DNA of 29,943 nucleotides, from the NCBI GenBank assembly GCA_003427395.1, contig BFEA01000215.1, positions 574,869 through 604,811 on the forward strand, written 5' to 3'. Origin of the DNA: Chara braunii (taxonomy: Eukaryota > Streptophyta > Charophyceae > Charales > Characeae). The position numbers and the translations under genes are program-made. Shown one piece after another: positions 1 to 10,178 of the stretch; the first letter of the stretch is position 1; each line of letters opens with the position of its first letter. The notes below the pieces were generated by a model. That model saw only the letters and a list, made by a program, of their open reading frames with translations, searched no databases and was not told the origin of the DNA.

Positions 1-504
1 AGTGGGTTTTATGGCTCTGTCAGACTAGTTTCTCAGACTTACTGCCATTCTTGTCAGGGATTTGGATATTAGACAGTTGGACAGGATTCCAGGGTTGGTG
101 TGTCACTGAGTAAAGTTGACCACTCTTCTCTCTCAGGGGTATCACTAACTCTGGGCGAGGTGGCGAGTCCTTTTCCATCAGCAACCTTGTTAGACTGCCG
201 TGTTCGACCTCTGGACAAGTGCGCGAAAGTCCTACGAATCAGTCTGGCACAGTCATGCGATTCCTTTTCGTAAAAAAATAATGCTTTAAAAAGAGCATGG
301 TTCATCAGATGAAATACACGCACAGAATAATTGGAGATACCACAAGCGAATACCATATAACCTAATTGGCTACAAGTAGAATAAGCAACAAACATGACAA
401 TACATAGACATATCGGTGAAACACACACTCACACTCACACACACATCTCAGTGCCACTGGATGTCTGACGAAACGCTCTGGCACAGTCAAACTTTTCTTT
501 TTTG

Positions 505-560
505 TGGAGTTGTGTATAGTGAACATGACAAGACACACACCAAATGAATGGTTCATATTA
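505..560 (-). repeat. SINE-like 3' end, family B, copy 1
   Basis: Read on the minus strand this piece ends in the word ACACAACTC followed by an A-rich tail (plus-strand T run near 494-503). The same 3' word, preceded by a near-identical ~30-bp stretch, precedes a longer A-tail at 14443-14490. A shared 3' end plus A-tail is typical of non-LTR retroposons. No target duplication was identified, so the family assignment is inference. Confidence 0.4.
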
Positions 561-1148
561 AATGGTTCATGTAGTCAATATCTAGCACTCAATAGAACCT
601 CCCAGAAAAAAAGATAAAGAAAAAAAAAACCTCCCACTAATGTGGCCTCGCCTTCGCAGACCCCTTTTCTTACATCCCTGCTATCTCACCTTCTAAGTTC
701 CAACCTAACCTCAGGCTGCTGAGAAGTCATGGACCCCACTTTCTTCTCTCCTGTAGGAGATTATGTAGGGAGTCAGATCGCCGCTCTCTGCTATTTGGCC
801 CCACTACCCTCTCGCCGCATTCCTCCCTTATGCACCACTGTACACTCCCCACATTTCTGCCTCCGATTTCATGCCCGCATCGCTGCAGTCCCTCTTCTCA
901 AGGAAGACCTGCACCCCTCTTCTGTCCGAGTGTGGCACTCTGTACTTTGTTTTCGATTTTTCGTATATGGGATGACTCAGAGTCGGCGTGTACACACACT
1001 AGGCCCTCAAAATCGCAGAAATGCAGAGTGAGCAGTGAGATCTTGACCTCCTAAAAGGGGCCCTCGATCTGGCCTGTGATTTTGCGTTTCTGTGGTTTTG
1101 CATGCCTAGTGTGAGTATACCCTCACACTCAGCCATCTGAAAAAGGTT

Positions 1149-1231
1149 TCTTTTTTTTTTTCTTTTTTCAAAAAAAGCTCCATCTATTGGTGGGGAGCAT
1201 CACCTGCTGGAAACCGGGTCCAGCGTCCCTT
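1149..1231 (-). repeat. dispersed A-tailed repeat, family A, copy 1
   Basis: A core of about 57 bp (1174-1230) is found again at 11370-11427 with roughly six mismatches and one indel by eye. In both places the minus-strand sequence runs into an A-rich tract (plus-strand T runs at 1151-1168 and 11343-11360). This fits the 3' end of a retroposed short element. The two copies lie 10 kb apart and outside E1, so they are not part of it. Confidence 0.45.
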
Positions 1232-1589
1232 GATTGTACAATTTGAGTACATTAAAGAATAAAAGAGAAAAAGGTCCCTTGAATTGAAAAAGACTGTCAC
1301 TCACTACCTGGCAACAGAAATTGAACCAACATCACTACCTCTTCATCCATTCCAGGATTTCACATGAACGCTGTGTCATGCAGGGACTAGACGTCGTTTA
1401 GTGACACTTTTCAACGACAATGACCCCGTAACTTCGGGAGGAGTGCTTTTCTTTGCAATGACAAATTTAAAGTGGCACATAACAGGGGGTAGCAACTGTT
1501 TATTAAAAACACAGGACTCTGGCAAGTGGTAAAGTGATGTACACTGTCAGTGTCTTCTTTTCCTGTCAGTGCTGTCACAAAATTGTTTT

Positions 1590-1635
1590 TTGCATCTGGT
1601 CGATCAAGTTTCTTGCATCTGGTTGATCAATTTTG
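1590..1635. repeat. two-copy 23-bp tandem repeat
   Basis: The word TTGCATCTGGT(C/T)GATCAA occurs twice in a row with a 23-bp period and only a few differences. It looks like a simple local duplication. No gene is affected. Confidence 0.6.
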
Positions 1636-1789
1636 TCTAAGTTTCGAAGGATGAACATGTGCTTCGGCCCTCGGGTGTTGCTGTGAGGCAGATGGCGCGG
1701 TGCGGGTTATGCCTCATGAGTGGTTTTCAAACACTCCTGGACCAGTGACTCCACACAACCACCCACACACAGACACGTTGCCTGCGGCA

Positions 1790-1925
1790 TCTGTGTACGC
1801 CATGTCATTTGGTGCAGAGTGCTACTGTCAGAATTGTATGCAGAGCTTCCACAGTTAACGCCTGAACGGGTCCTGTCCGCTCTGCGGTACTGGCCAGTGG
1901 GCACCACCATAGGCCTTGCCTCCTC
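1790..1925 (-). repeat. possible tRNA-like SINE head
   Basis: On the minus strand this stretch has TGGCCAGTACC followed ~35-40 nt later by a GTTCA-containing word, resembling pol III box A and box B. It shares GCCTATGGTG and GACAGGACC plus a GTTCA word with the minus strand of 14560-14610, which continues into an A-tail. The similarity between the two is patchy, so this is a weak call. It could also be an unrelated dispersed repeat. Confidence 0.25.
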
Positions 1926-2526
1926 CTCAGGTCATATTTCTCTGAGATCGACCCCTGACTGACCTCTCGTGCCAGTTTCTAGCCGTCTGCTCTGCTAGTG
2001 AGTGTTAAGGAGCCTGTGAGCAGTGTGAGGTTTCTCTTCCCCTGTTCCTCTCCTCCCACAACGCACTTCTCCCCACTCACCTCCCCCCCACCACCACCAC
2101 ACACACACTCTCCTGCTCTCTCCCCCCTTCCCTTCTTCCCTCCCCTCATCGAGAACTCCTAAATGCATAGGAAAGGACATACTCACCGTAATGTATCTGA
2201 CCACACTAAATTTTATGGCCAGACCTGGATGCATCTGATTGCAATTACACCCAGAAATAAGCAAAAAAGTCCCAGAGTGAGTATGCCCTAAGTCTCAAAA
2301 CTTCAAAAGAGAACATATCAAATACAAAAGGTACACATGTGCTGAAAAGCAAATGGGTGTGTTCGCATTCCATGCTGATGTACACCAACATGGTGGACCC
2401 CACACTCCCTTGAATATAACAATGACAGGGCCCATTGTGACGGTTCGTCGACACGTTACTATTCTCAAAACATTACAATCATTTAAGACTTTTTACAGTT
2501 TTACTTGATTTAATTGATAGAAGAGT

Positions 2527-2530
2527 GTAC
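2527..2530. repeat. E1 target-site duplication, left (GTAC)
   Basis: GTAC lies directly outside the left LTR, and the same four bases follow the right LTR at 11171-11174. Short target duplications of 4-6 bp are normal for Ty3/gypsy integration. GTAC is itself a palindrome, so a chance match has to be allowed for, but both LTR boundaries are fixed independently by TG...CA ends. Confidence 0.75.
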
Positions 2531-3515
2531 TGCAAGGAAAATAAGCAACAGCGAGATGACAATTCCAGATCACACCATCACATTGAAAGCCAGATAGTCA
2601 CACCGTGTCCAGAGAGCAGCATTGCACCAATAATACACCAATGGAGGTTCATAGCACTGAAAACCAATGTTCATGGAGAGCATACTCTCTCCTCTCAACA
2701 CAAGATTCCAGTTCCTTCACACTCTCACTTGGCGCTCAGCACCCAGCCTACTCCTACACAGCTACTACAGACTACGAAATGACAATGCAACTGTTGACAT
2801 CAGCGGCAGCCCGAAGTACTTGAAGATGTCGCCCATGCAGAACATCGCCAATATAAGGTATGTGCCCTCACATCATCATCATCATCATCATCCTTCACCT
2901 ATCCCCTGACTACACCCACGTCTGTCCTCTGTTTCACCTGAAGACCACCCCTGCGCCTCACTGTAGTCCAAGCCCACCAGCTATGGCGGCTGGGCTATGG
3001 CGCTGCCCTCAGCAGCGCCCTGCTTTTCTGCACGACCGCACGTGCTGCACTCCGCCTCTCAGCGGCAGCCAGCAGCCGCGAGCCTTTGCTGCCGCCAGCA
3101 TGCGAGTGCCTGAATGAGCTGGCCTACTCGCGCAGCCTGGCTGCACTGGCCTGGGCCCAGAAGCTTCCGGAAGGCCCCAGGAGGCTGCCTGTGTACAGCA
3201 GCTACTGGGCTGCTGGGCCTCGTTCGGTTGGGAGCCCAACTGTCTCTGTATGAGGCTGCGAATCATGCCCAGGGCCTGCATTTCTTTGGAAAGGCCCGGA
3301 GGGCCGTGGAAATGTCTTTGTTGCTCGGCCTGTGTTTTTCTCAACCAACTGGCGTGTCGCAACTTCCTGGACCCCAAATATGAAATTGACAGTCGAGGGC
3401 CTCTTGCAAAAAGCCAGGCCCACCTTCACTTAGGGCGGGCACCTCCGCCTTCACTTAGGGCGGGTAATGCTGCAAACAGGGCCCCATAGGCCTGCCGAGG
3501 ACCCAGATCCTCGCA
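2531..3515 (-). repeat. E1 3' LTR (985 bp)
   Basis: Direct repeat of 10179-11170, with ends TG...CA. Relative to the right copy it has one extra CAT unit near 2870-2890, a 25-bp duplication containing TTCACTTAGGGCGGG near 3424-3463, and lacks a 35-bp hairpin segment at about 3115. Most substitutions between the copies are transitions. The reading frames seen on both strands here are chance products of LTR sequence. Confidence 0.95.
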
Positions 3516-3529
3516 TTCCCTCCTCCTTT
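3516..3529 (-). other. E1 polypurine tract
   Basis: On the minus strand AAAGGAGGAGGGAA abuts the first bases of the 3' LTR (TGCGAGG). A purine run in this position primes plus-strand DNA synthesis in LTR retroelements. It sits 27 bp after the integrase stop codon. Confidence 0.9.
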
Positions 3530-3555
3530 ACTTCGTAGGTCCTCTGAGAAGTCTC

Positions 3556-5025
3556 TTATTCTGCAGGCATTTTTCCTTTGAGTGATCTTTCATAGCCTGC
3601 AATCACTTGAGGTGCTGTTCTCATGAGTTCTTCTCGTGTGAACCACCGGTCTTCTTTAGGATCCAGATGATGTCTGAAGCTCACACGATACTGCATTCTC
3701 GGCTTAGGAGGTCGCCCTCTACCTGATGGTCGAGGAACAGGCATCACTCGATGCTCGACGATCTGGTCAATGTCCACTTCGCCATTCATGGTTGGGGGCA
3801 GCATTGATCTTCTAGAAGGGAACTGCTCAGTAGCAGCAAAGGGTGCTAACTTAGAGGCATGGAACACAGGGTAGGTACGCAAGTGAGGTGGGATGTGAAT
3901 TACATATGAAGGACCGTCTGGTTGATCTCCTACAATGTCTAAGATCTTCCAAGGCCCAAAGTACTGTGACATTAACTTGCGGGATATGCCTAACTCCTGA
4001 CCAAGTTCAACAGACTTAATCCAAACTCTCTCGCCTACCTGAAAGTTAGAAGGTCGTCTATGTCTATTCTCAGATGCAATCATTGCTTCTTGAGACTTCC
4101 TAATACGTTCAACGGCCTGCTGCAGCATCTGTTCATACTTGACAGTAAACTCTATGCTTCTAGGTGCTGGAGTGGGTTCCCTTTCCGGTAGCAGGAAATC
4201 AAGAGCAGTCTGAGGCTTCCAACCAAGATGCAGTTGGTTGGAAGTCATGCCGGTAGTACTATGCACAACGTTATTGTACAGGCTGGCGACGAGAGGTAGT
4301 TTCTCGTCCCAGTCATTCTGACTTGGCTTGATATAATGCCTAATTAGGTGTTGTACTACTCGGTTCATTTGCTCGGCTTGACCATTTGACTCAAGATGAT
4401 TTCCTGAAGTCATTTGGAGTTTTGTGCCTAGTTGCTCAGCAGTAGACTGTCACAGTTCGCTCGTGAATCTGACATCCCTGTCACTTACAATAGATGTAGG
4501 TAGACCGAAGTCTCTTACCCAGTTGTCCATGAAAAGTTTGATGACGAAGTCAGTTTTAGCAGTTTCAGGCATAGCAATCAGTCAGGCGTACTTGGTAAAA
4601 CGGTCTACTATAACAAAGACATGTCTCTTTCCTGACTTGCTGGTCACAAGGGTATCCATGAAGTCCATGGACACACTCTGGCCTGGTCCTTCCGGGATCG
4701 GCAAGGGTTTGATCAACCCAAGCGGAGCCTGAGTCCTTGGTTTGTCCCTTTGACAAACCTGGCAGGTTTCAACATAACGTTTTGCATCTTCCAACATAGA
4801 AGGCCACCAAAATCTTTGCACTAAGTTCGCTGATGTCTTTCTATAGCCAAAATGACCAGTTGCATCATGACATTCTCCTAAAAATAAACTACGCAAAGAC
4901 TCACTATTAGCTACACATAATCTTTTATTCCCTGCCTTCTCAAGGAACAGTAAGTCATCTACCATCGTAAATTCATCCAAAGTCTTTTTGTCCTTTGCTT
5001 GGAATCTACGGATGATTTCTGACAT
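3556..5025 (-). pseudogene. pol: E1 integrase with chromodomain (interrupted)
   Basis: One continuous frame broken by TGA at 4584-4582 and TGA at 4452-4450. The 5' part has the integrase zinc-binding HHCC module (a histidine pair around HDATGHFG, then CQVC) and the first catalytic Asp in SMDFMDT. The second Asp lies between the two stops in a VSDRD word. The catalytic Glu is in SNGQAEQ at the start of the last open stretch (3556-4413, 285 codons). That stretch also has a GPY/F-type module (residues ~148-160) and a chromodomain at ~212-278 with the WFTREEL core. Chromodomains of this class target integration to particular chromatin. The terminal stop is TAA, 41 bp before the LTR. The DDE residues all survive, so the damage is limited to the two stops. 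Confidence 0.92.
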
Positions 5026-5037
5026 GACTGGGTCTCC

Positions 5038-5532
5038 CTAATTGACTTCCACCAGCGATCGAGTGAGTTCGTCAGATATGCCAAACTCAGTGACTAGCGC
5101 GCCCAGATAATCTGCCCTTCGTGATAGTGCATCAACCACTTTGTTATACGTACCCTTGATAGGATCAAGTTGATAGTCATACATGTTTATCACTTGAATC
5201 CATCTCTTGAGTGCGTCTGACAACACAGGCTGTGTCTTTATCCAGCACAAAGTCTCATGGTCAGACCTCACATAGAAGAATCTTCCTAGGAGGTAGTGTC
5301 TCCAATGGACTAGCGCTCTGCATAGTGCGTAGAGCTCTCTCTCATACGTGGACTTAGCTAACTTTTGAGATGGCATCTTCTTGCTCATATACTCGTTCGG
5401 TCTCAACTTGGGCCCTTCCTGTTGCGTAAGGACCGCGCCTATGCCATATTGGCTAGCGTCTGTGGTCACAATGAATGGCTTGTCAGGATCCGGAAGTTTG
5501 AGAACTTCGTAGTGTGCCAGAGCATACTTCAA
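5038..5532 (-). pseudogene. pol: E1 RNase H domain of pol
   Basis: RNase H removes RNA from the RNA/DNA hybrid during reverse transcription. The motif TTDASQYGIGAVLTQ carries the first catalytic Asp, YERELYALCRALVHW the Glu and VRSDHETL the next Asp. VVDALSRR marks the usual domain end. It is in the same frame as the RT C-terminus upstream and the integrase downstream, separated from them by TAG at 5571-5569 and TAG at 5040-5038. Both stops are one C-to-T change from CAG (Gln). The frame is otherwise undamaged over 164 codons. Confidence 0.92.
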
Positions 5533-5568
5533 TTTCTTGAAGCTTGCTTCACACTCTTCAGTCCACTC

Positions 5569-6490
5569 CTAAGGGGTGTCAAGTCGAGTTAAATCTGTTA
5601 ATGGGGAAACTCTAGTACTATGGTTCTTCACAAACGGACGATAATAGTCCGTCATCCCCAAAAACGATCTGACCTCAGTAACAGTCGGAGGTCTAGGCCA
5701 GTCACTTATGCTGGCCACCTTCGCATCTTCCGACCTCAATCCATCTGCTGAAATTTCATGACCCAAGTACAAGATCTTGGTGCGACCAAACTCGCATTTA
5801 TCCAAGTTTACCTTGTACAGGTGCTGTCTTAGGAGACCGCACTGTTTTCAAGTGCTCAGCGTGCTCCTCTACAGTCCTACTAAAGATAAGAATATCATCG
5901 AGGTACATGACGATAAACTTGTCCAAGTACTCATGAAATATCCGGTTCATCGCGTGCTAAAATGTACCAGGCGCATTGCATAAGCCAAAAGGCATCACCA
6001 CAAACTCGTACAGACCGTACCTGCTCTGCGGTTTTGTGCTGGTCCTCAGGTCTAACGGCAATTTGATGGTATCCAGACTTCAGATCTATCTTTGTGAAGT
6101 ACCGGCATCCCTGCACCCTATCCAAGAGGTCGTCGATGCGGGGTAGGGGCTCCGCGTTCTTAACGGTGATAGCATTGAGGCCCCTATAGTTAATGCACAT
6201 CCTTAATGTACCTCCCTTCTTTGGGACAAATAAGACTGGCGCACCGTAAGGGGAGGTACTAGGCCGTATCCATCCCTTCTCTGTGAGCTCCTTGAGTTGG
6301 CGGCGAAGCTCATCTAACTCTGCGGGAGACATCCTATAGATTCGTCCTTTAGGCACCTTGCTACCTGGGACAATCTCTATCGCATGTACAACCTCCTTTT
6401 CCACCACACCTGTGGGCTCCTAAAAAAGGTCTGAATATTGTGCGACGACTCTTTCTATCTTTGGGGGTGTTTTAACGGCCTCCCCTTTCT
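5569..6490 (-). pseudogene. pol: E1 reverse transcriptase (three frames, two stops)
   Basis: The N-terminal half (6407-~6030) has [20 protein letters not shown] and the catalytic-Asp motif [13 protein letters not shown]. The YLDD active site is encoded at about 5893-5910 but in a different frame, reached after a small deletion near 6030. In that middle frame a TAG at 5959-5957 replaces the Gln expected in the conserved TFQ word. A further frameshift near 5835 leads to the C-terminal block (5805-5569) with LGHEIS and VRSFLGMTDYYRPFV. Upstream, TAG at 6422-6420 interrupts the PR-RT connector, and there is another frameshift near 6470-6500. The domain is clearly RT. The copy is dead. Confidence 0.92.
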
Positions 6491-6628
6491 CAAGACAAAG
6501 ACTAGATACATGCCTTTCTCTCGATTCTGCTTATAGTAGTTATAGAAGGATGAAGCGCACATACACGCGTAGTTTTCTATTAGACTGCTAGCTTTATACT
6601 TTTGTAACACCTTTCTATTCCAGTCAAA

Positions 6629-7168
6629 CTAAGGTTGCGAGACTTCGAGGTAGTACATGCCTAGTAGCATATCGAATGGCAGTTCGTCGCTCACCAGGAA
6701 GGAGATCTTGTGGATCACTTCCCCTCCTTCATAGGAGAAGATGCAGGCTACGTCCTTGACATAGTCTTTGACAACCATTTGGTGCTTGTTGGCTAGTGTA
6801 GAAGCTACAGTTCTGCTAAGCCGCTGCACTTGGTCCCCTAAGCGCAGTCTATCCACACAAGCACGAATGATGAAATTTTGTGTAGAGCCTATGTCTGCGA
6901 AGGCACCAACCTTGCGGCCACCTACATCTACTTCTACCACGAAATATTCACCCTTTGGACCTCTACTGATCATCGCCCAGGAGTCCCTAGGGTCCTTCCC
7001 TGACCACTCAGTCTCTAACTCTTCTAGGGCCTCAGACACATCTCTCGAACAGAGCGTCGATGGGTCTGAATGTGTCTGCGGGGCGATGTGTGGGTCTCTA
7101 GCCTTGGCCAACGCCTGAAGTGGGGAAGGCAACGTTACCACTTCAGCACGAGTAAGAGCGGCTAACAC
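6629..7168 (-). pseudogene. pol: E1 retropepsin-like protease
   Basis: Aspartic protease that would cut the Gag-Pol polyprotein. Residues ~88-100 read VGAFADIGSTQNFI, matching the retropepsin pattern (hydrophobic)-D-(S/T)-G-(A/S/T), except that isoleucine sits where Ser or Thr is expected. MLLGMYYLEV near the end matches the second conserved block (I/L)LGxDWL. The frame opens without a clear ATG and is offset from the gag knuckle frame, so a frameshift near 7170 separates them. It ends at TAG 6631-6629, one C-to-T change from CAG. The frame then remains open into the connector towards RT. Confidence 0.8.
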
Positions 7169-7170
7169 TC

Positions 7171-8892
7171 CTACTGGCCCGAGGTGTTTCCCTGTGAGCT
7201 GCTCGCAGAAGCACTCCTAGGATTTGAAGATAAGCCCACCACTGTTGGTGAGGCTACCTTCGTTGTGACCTTTTTGTCGCGGCAAGTCCTGGATGTGTGG
7301 CCATAGTTGCCACAGCTCATGCATGTGCCCCTGGCAACTCGGTCCGTCCACACCTCGTAATCTAAACCAATCTTCACCCATGCGGGTGTCCCTTGGTCAC
7401 CCTGACCCGTGGACCGTACTACCTTCTTCTTCCCGGTCCCCCTAGCCTTTTCCTTGATAGGTGCCACGACTCCCCCATCCGCTTTGTCACCTCCCCAAGG
7501 TCTGGGAAATCGTCAATCTCCGTCGTTTGACCATCATGGTCAACGAACATTAACTGACCCTTCTTCTTCCAGTCCTGGGGAGTCTCTTCCTACCATCATG
7601 AGATACCTTATGCGCAGATCCCAGCTTTGCCTCTATGTCCAGAGCTTTCTTACTAAAAGTAGCGAAGCTGTGCCGTTCGACATAGGCCTCATCAACCAGC
7701 TTGGTCCTTACCTCTACAGGTAGGCACCTTAGGTAATCTGTCAGGAGAACCTGCTGAGCCCCTTGCGGGTCATGCCACCTGTTATACACGGATCGTGCGA
7801 ACTGTTCCAATGTCTGGGTCTGTACCCAGGCATCGAAGTTTTGACCGTAGCCCTGCTGCTGCACTAAGCCATTCAACCAGCGGGCTGCTGATCCCTCTTA
7901 AAAGGAGGCAGCCACTACAACTTCTTGCTCTGACCTTGTGAGCTTGTGCCTCACATAAGTAGGCACAGTCCTCACCCAGGTGTCCAAGTCCTCTGCCTTC
8001 TTCCTGGAGCGGCTGCATAGCCACTGAAACAGGCTGATGCACACTAACATGGGCCTGGCTTGACAGTGGGACTGTAGTGACCACTGTTGTAGATGGTACG
8101 ATTGAGACTCTATGAACCGGACCACTAGTTGCTGCTAAACCACCTGGAGGGGGCATGCCAAACATAGGAGGGAAAGTTGACCCTGTGTGTTGCGGCATCG
8201 ATGAAGGACCCGCACCCGCAGGGGGAACTACAGCAAACTGCGGCTGCCTCACTACTAAGCGAGGAGCCCGAAGTTCAGCCAGGATTTGCTTTTGGCCTGC
8301 CACCAATTCGGCCAGCAATTCCTGTTGGACGTTCTGCGCTTCAGCCACCGAAAGTAAGGCACTACGCAGTATACGACCAGCAGGATCTAGTGCCACCTCA
8401 TCTAGTCCTTCCAGCCTGCCTAGCTCCTGCATTCTACTCCCTACTCTAGCCTTCCTAAGTATGGCTTTTCTTGTCCTCTCTGTTGCTTCGTCCAGCTGCC
8501 GCTGTAGCTCATCCTGAAGTTCTTCTGCTTGACGGATTTCCAAATCCTCCGCCGTGAGTTGAGTCTGCTGGCTGACTCACAAGCCAGCAATCTGAATAGT
8601 GGACCCCTGAGTACCACTCTGGCTGACTCCTGACGAAGTGGACTGTGAAGAGGTTTGGGACATAGATGAAGTAGCCATGGCTGCACCGGTGCTAGCTGAA
8701 ACTCTAGCCCTAGCAATCCTCAGTTGCCCTCACTCTTCTTGCCGCTGCTCTCTCTCTAGCCTCTCTTCGCAATCTTCTCTCGTCTCCTGGACCTAACTCC
8801 AAGAATGTCAAGGGTCGACTACGAGCAGTCCCACGAGTAGTCCTACGGTCGTCCACTAACAACTCCTCCTCACTAGTGCTTGCATCACTCAT
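7171..8892 (-). pseudogene. gag: E1 gag (broken into several frames)
   Basis: Gag forms the particle and binds the RNA. The first open part (8892-8710, 60 codons) starts at an ATG and is acidic then Arg-rich. After a frameshift near 8712 the frame continues through a Ser/Gln-rich stretch, a TGA near 8578, and a strongly charged, probably coiled-coil region (8543-~8350). A further shift near 8000-8020 leads to the capsid core (8010-7550), which contains GSAARWL-type and LPVEVRTKLVDEA words and is interrupted by TAA at 7900-7898. The last frame (7467-7171) holds one CCHC zinc knuckle, CMSCGNYGHTSRTC, at 7282-7323. Assignment rests on the knuckle, the capsid-like words and position between leader and protease. 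Confidence 0.8.
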
Positions 8893-10160
8893 GAGCTACA
8901 GTGTGTGTGATCTAAACTAGAATCCACACTGAATCCTACCTTAGCCTGACACACAACCGATTATGATTCACAACTAATTTCGGTCGGCTGGAACAGAAAC
9001 AGTTAGGTGATATAGTGACAACTAATGTCAAGTCCTACGGGATATATTAAATATATTTTTAGATTACCCTAGAATAGATTGCAATACAGCAAAGATCTAG
9101 TCTGTTTGTAGCTTTCTGTCAGTTGTTAGTCAAGTCTGTAACAACTAGATAATCAAAAATAAAAATAACATCTCTTGTTGGAGATGTATGCTTGATGGAA
9201 GATTGTCTGTTGATTGCCACTGCGAACAGTTACCGGAATCCCCCCTCCCCCTGTATCCTCCCTTCTTGAGTAGTCACTTTGTGTCGACGCCCTGAGCATC
9301 TGGTTGAGCAGCGTGTCTGAAGGTGTGCAATCCGGCCCACCCCTGTGCCCCAAGTCAACGCCGAACCTGCCAGCCCCTGCACTTTATTTACCCTCGCATG
9401 CAACGAGCCTTACACCTGGTTGATCTGGCTGATCAGGAAGGATTTAAGGAGAGCCCCCATCTCCTCAGGAATTATTTAACGTCGCAGACAGGACGACGAT
9501 CACAGCCAGATTCAAATCCGAGTCCCCAGCCAGAAATGATTAAAGACGGTCTGGAAAGCGTCTGTCCAAAAGGGATGGCATGCCCTGCATGACCTCTATT
9601 GCGCAAGCAGCAGAACCAAGGACTTGCGGCAAAGCATGCGTGTACTAGTCCCAGCGGGTTGGCATGGTGACCGTGACCCGAGTGCTTCGTCCAGGGCCCT
9701 TCAGAGGCTTCGCCCGTCTCCCACCAGCTTGCTGCCCAGGAAGAATGTCGACTCTCAAGGTTGAGCGCTCGCGACACCTCACATCGAGAGGACTCTCAAG
9801 ACAGAACTCACTTCCTCACGGTAAGAAGAGATGAAGAGGGTAAATAAGGAAGAGAGCAACGTGCCTTATAAATGCTGCCCCCAACCACAGATTTCTCATC
9901 GGCAACCTGATGTGCAATTATGATGACTGGTCTTTGCCTCGGCACAACCAACAGCAGAATGCGGTTCCACCTTAGCTTAATATGCCACATCAGCGAGCTC
10001 TCATCATCCAGCATACACCCCGTATGTCACCGCATAGCTCTCTCTCGCGCCCACTCTACCCTGGGCCGCCCAATGTTCAACGCCAATGCCTTATCACTGC
10101 CCCACACCTCATGCGAAGCACCAATAGCTATTGCGAAGAACCAATGAAGCGCAATATGAA
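8893..10160 (-). other. E1 5' leader
   Basis: About 1.27 kb between PBS and gag with no coding potential that I can support. It contains an AT-rich patch near 9040-9065. In LTR retroelements this interval carries the packaging signal. No specific structure is recognisable by eye. Confidence 0.6.
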
Positions 10161-10175
10161 CCAGCTCCGATACCA
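10161..10175 (-). other. E1 primer-binding site
   Basis: On the minus strand TGGTATCGGAGCTGG lies three bases downstream of the 5' LTR end. TGG is the complement of a tRNA CCA tail. The 12-mer TGGTATCGGAGC differs at one base from the plant initiator tRNA-Met PBS that I know as TGGTATCAGAGC. The primer is therefore probably tRNA-Met, or a tRNA with a similar acceptor end. Confidence 0.85.
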
Positions 10176-10178
10176 AAT

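Larger units (their letters stand above)
1..2526. other. gene-less, repeat-rich flank
   Basis: No reading frame here looks like a gene. The longest ones (for example 729-1031 on the plus strand) have no recognisable motif and are crossed by low-complexity CA- and CT-rich DNA. The segment contains SINE-like pieces at about 505-560, 1149-1231 and 1790-1925, a short tandem duplication at 1590-1635, and a C/A-rich stretch near 2040-2150. I see no tRNA, rRNA or promoter that I can support. Confidence 0.6.

Noticed and set aside
729-1054. Two overlapping plus-strand frames as a host gene
   Set aside because: No motif, no supporting signals, two frames competing over the same DNA, and repeats on both sides.
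2870-2893. CRISPR or other interspaced repeat arrays
   Set aside because: No regularly spaced identical repeats with unique spacers occur anywhere. Repeats here are LTRs, microsatellites and degenerate tandem units.
2860-3383. Frames on both strands inside the E1 3' LTR, including a poly-Ile/poly-His run
   Set aside because: They lie wholly within LTR sequence, recur in the other LTR, and the His/Ile run is a CAT microsatellite.
3556-8600. A variant genetic code with TAG/TAA read as glutamine, since most E1 internal stops fall at likely Gln positions
   Set aside because: The long E2 frames (614 and 528 codons) encode many Gln with CAA/CAG and contain no in-frame TAG or TAA, TAA ends the E1 integrase at the expected place, and TGA stops also occur inside E1. 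CAG-to-TAG decay explains the pattern better.
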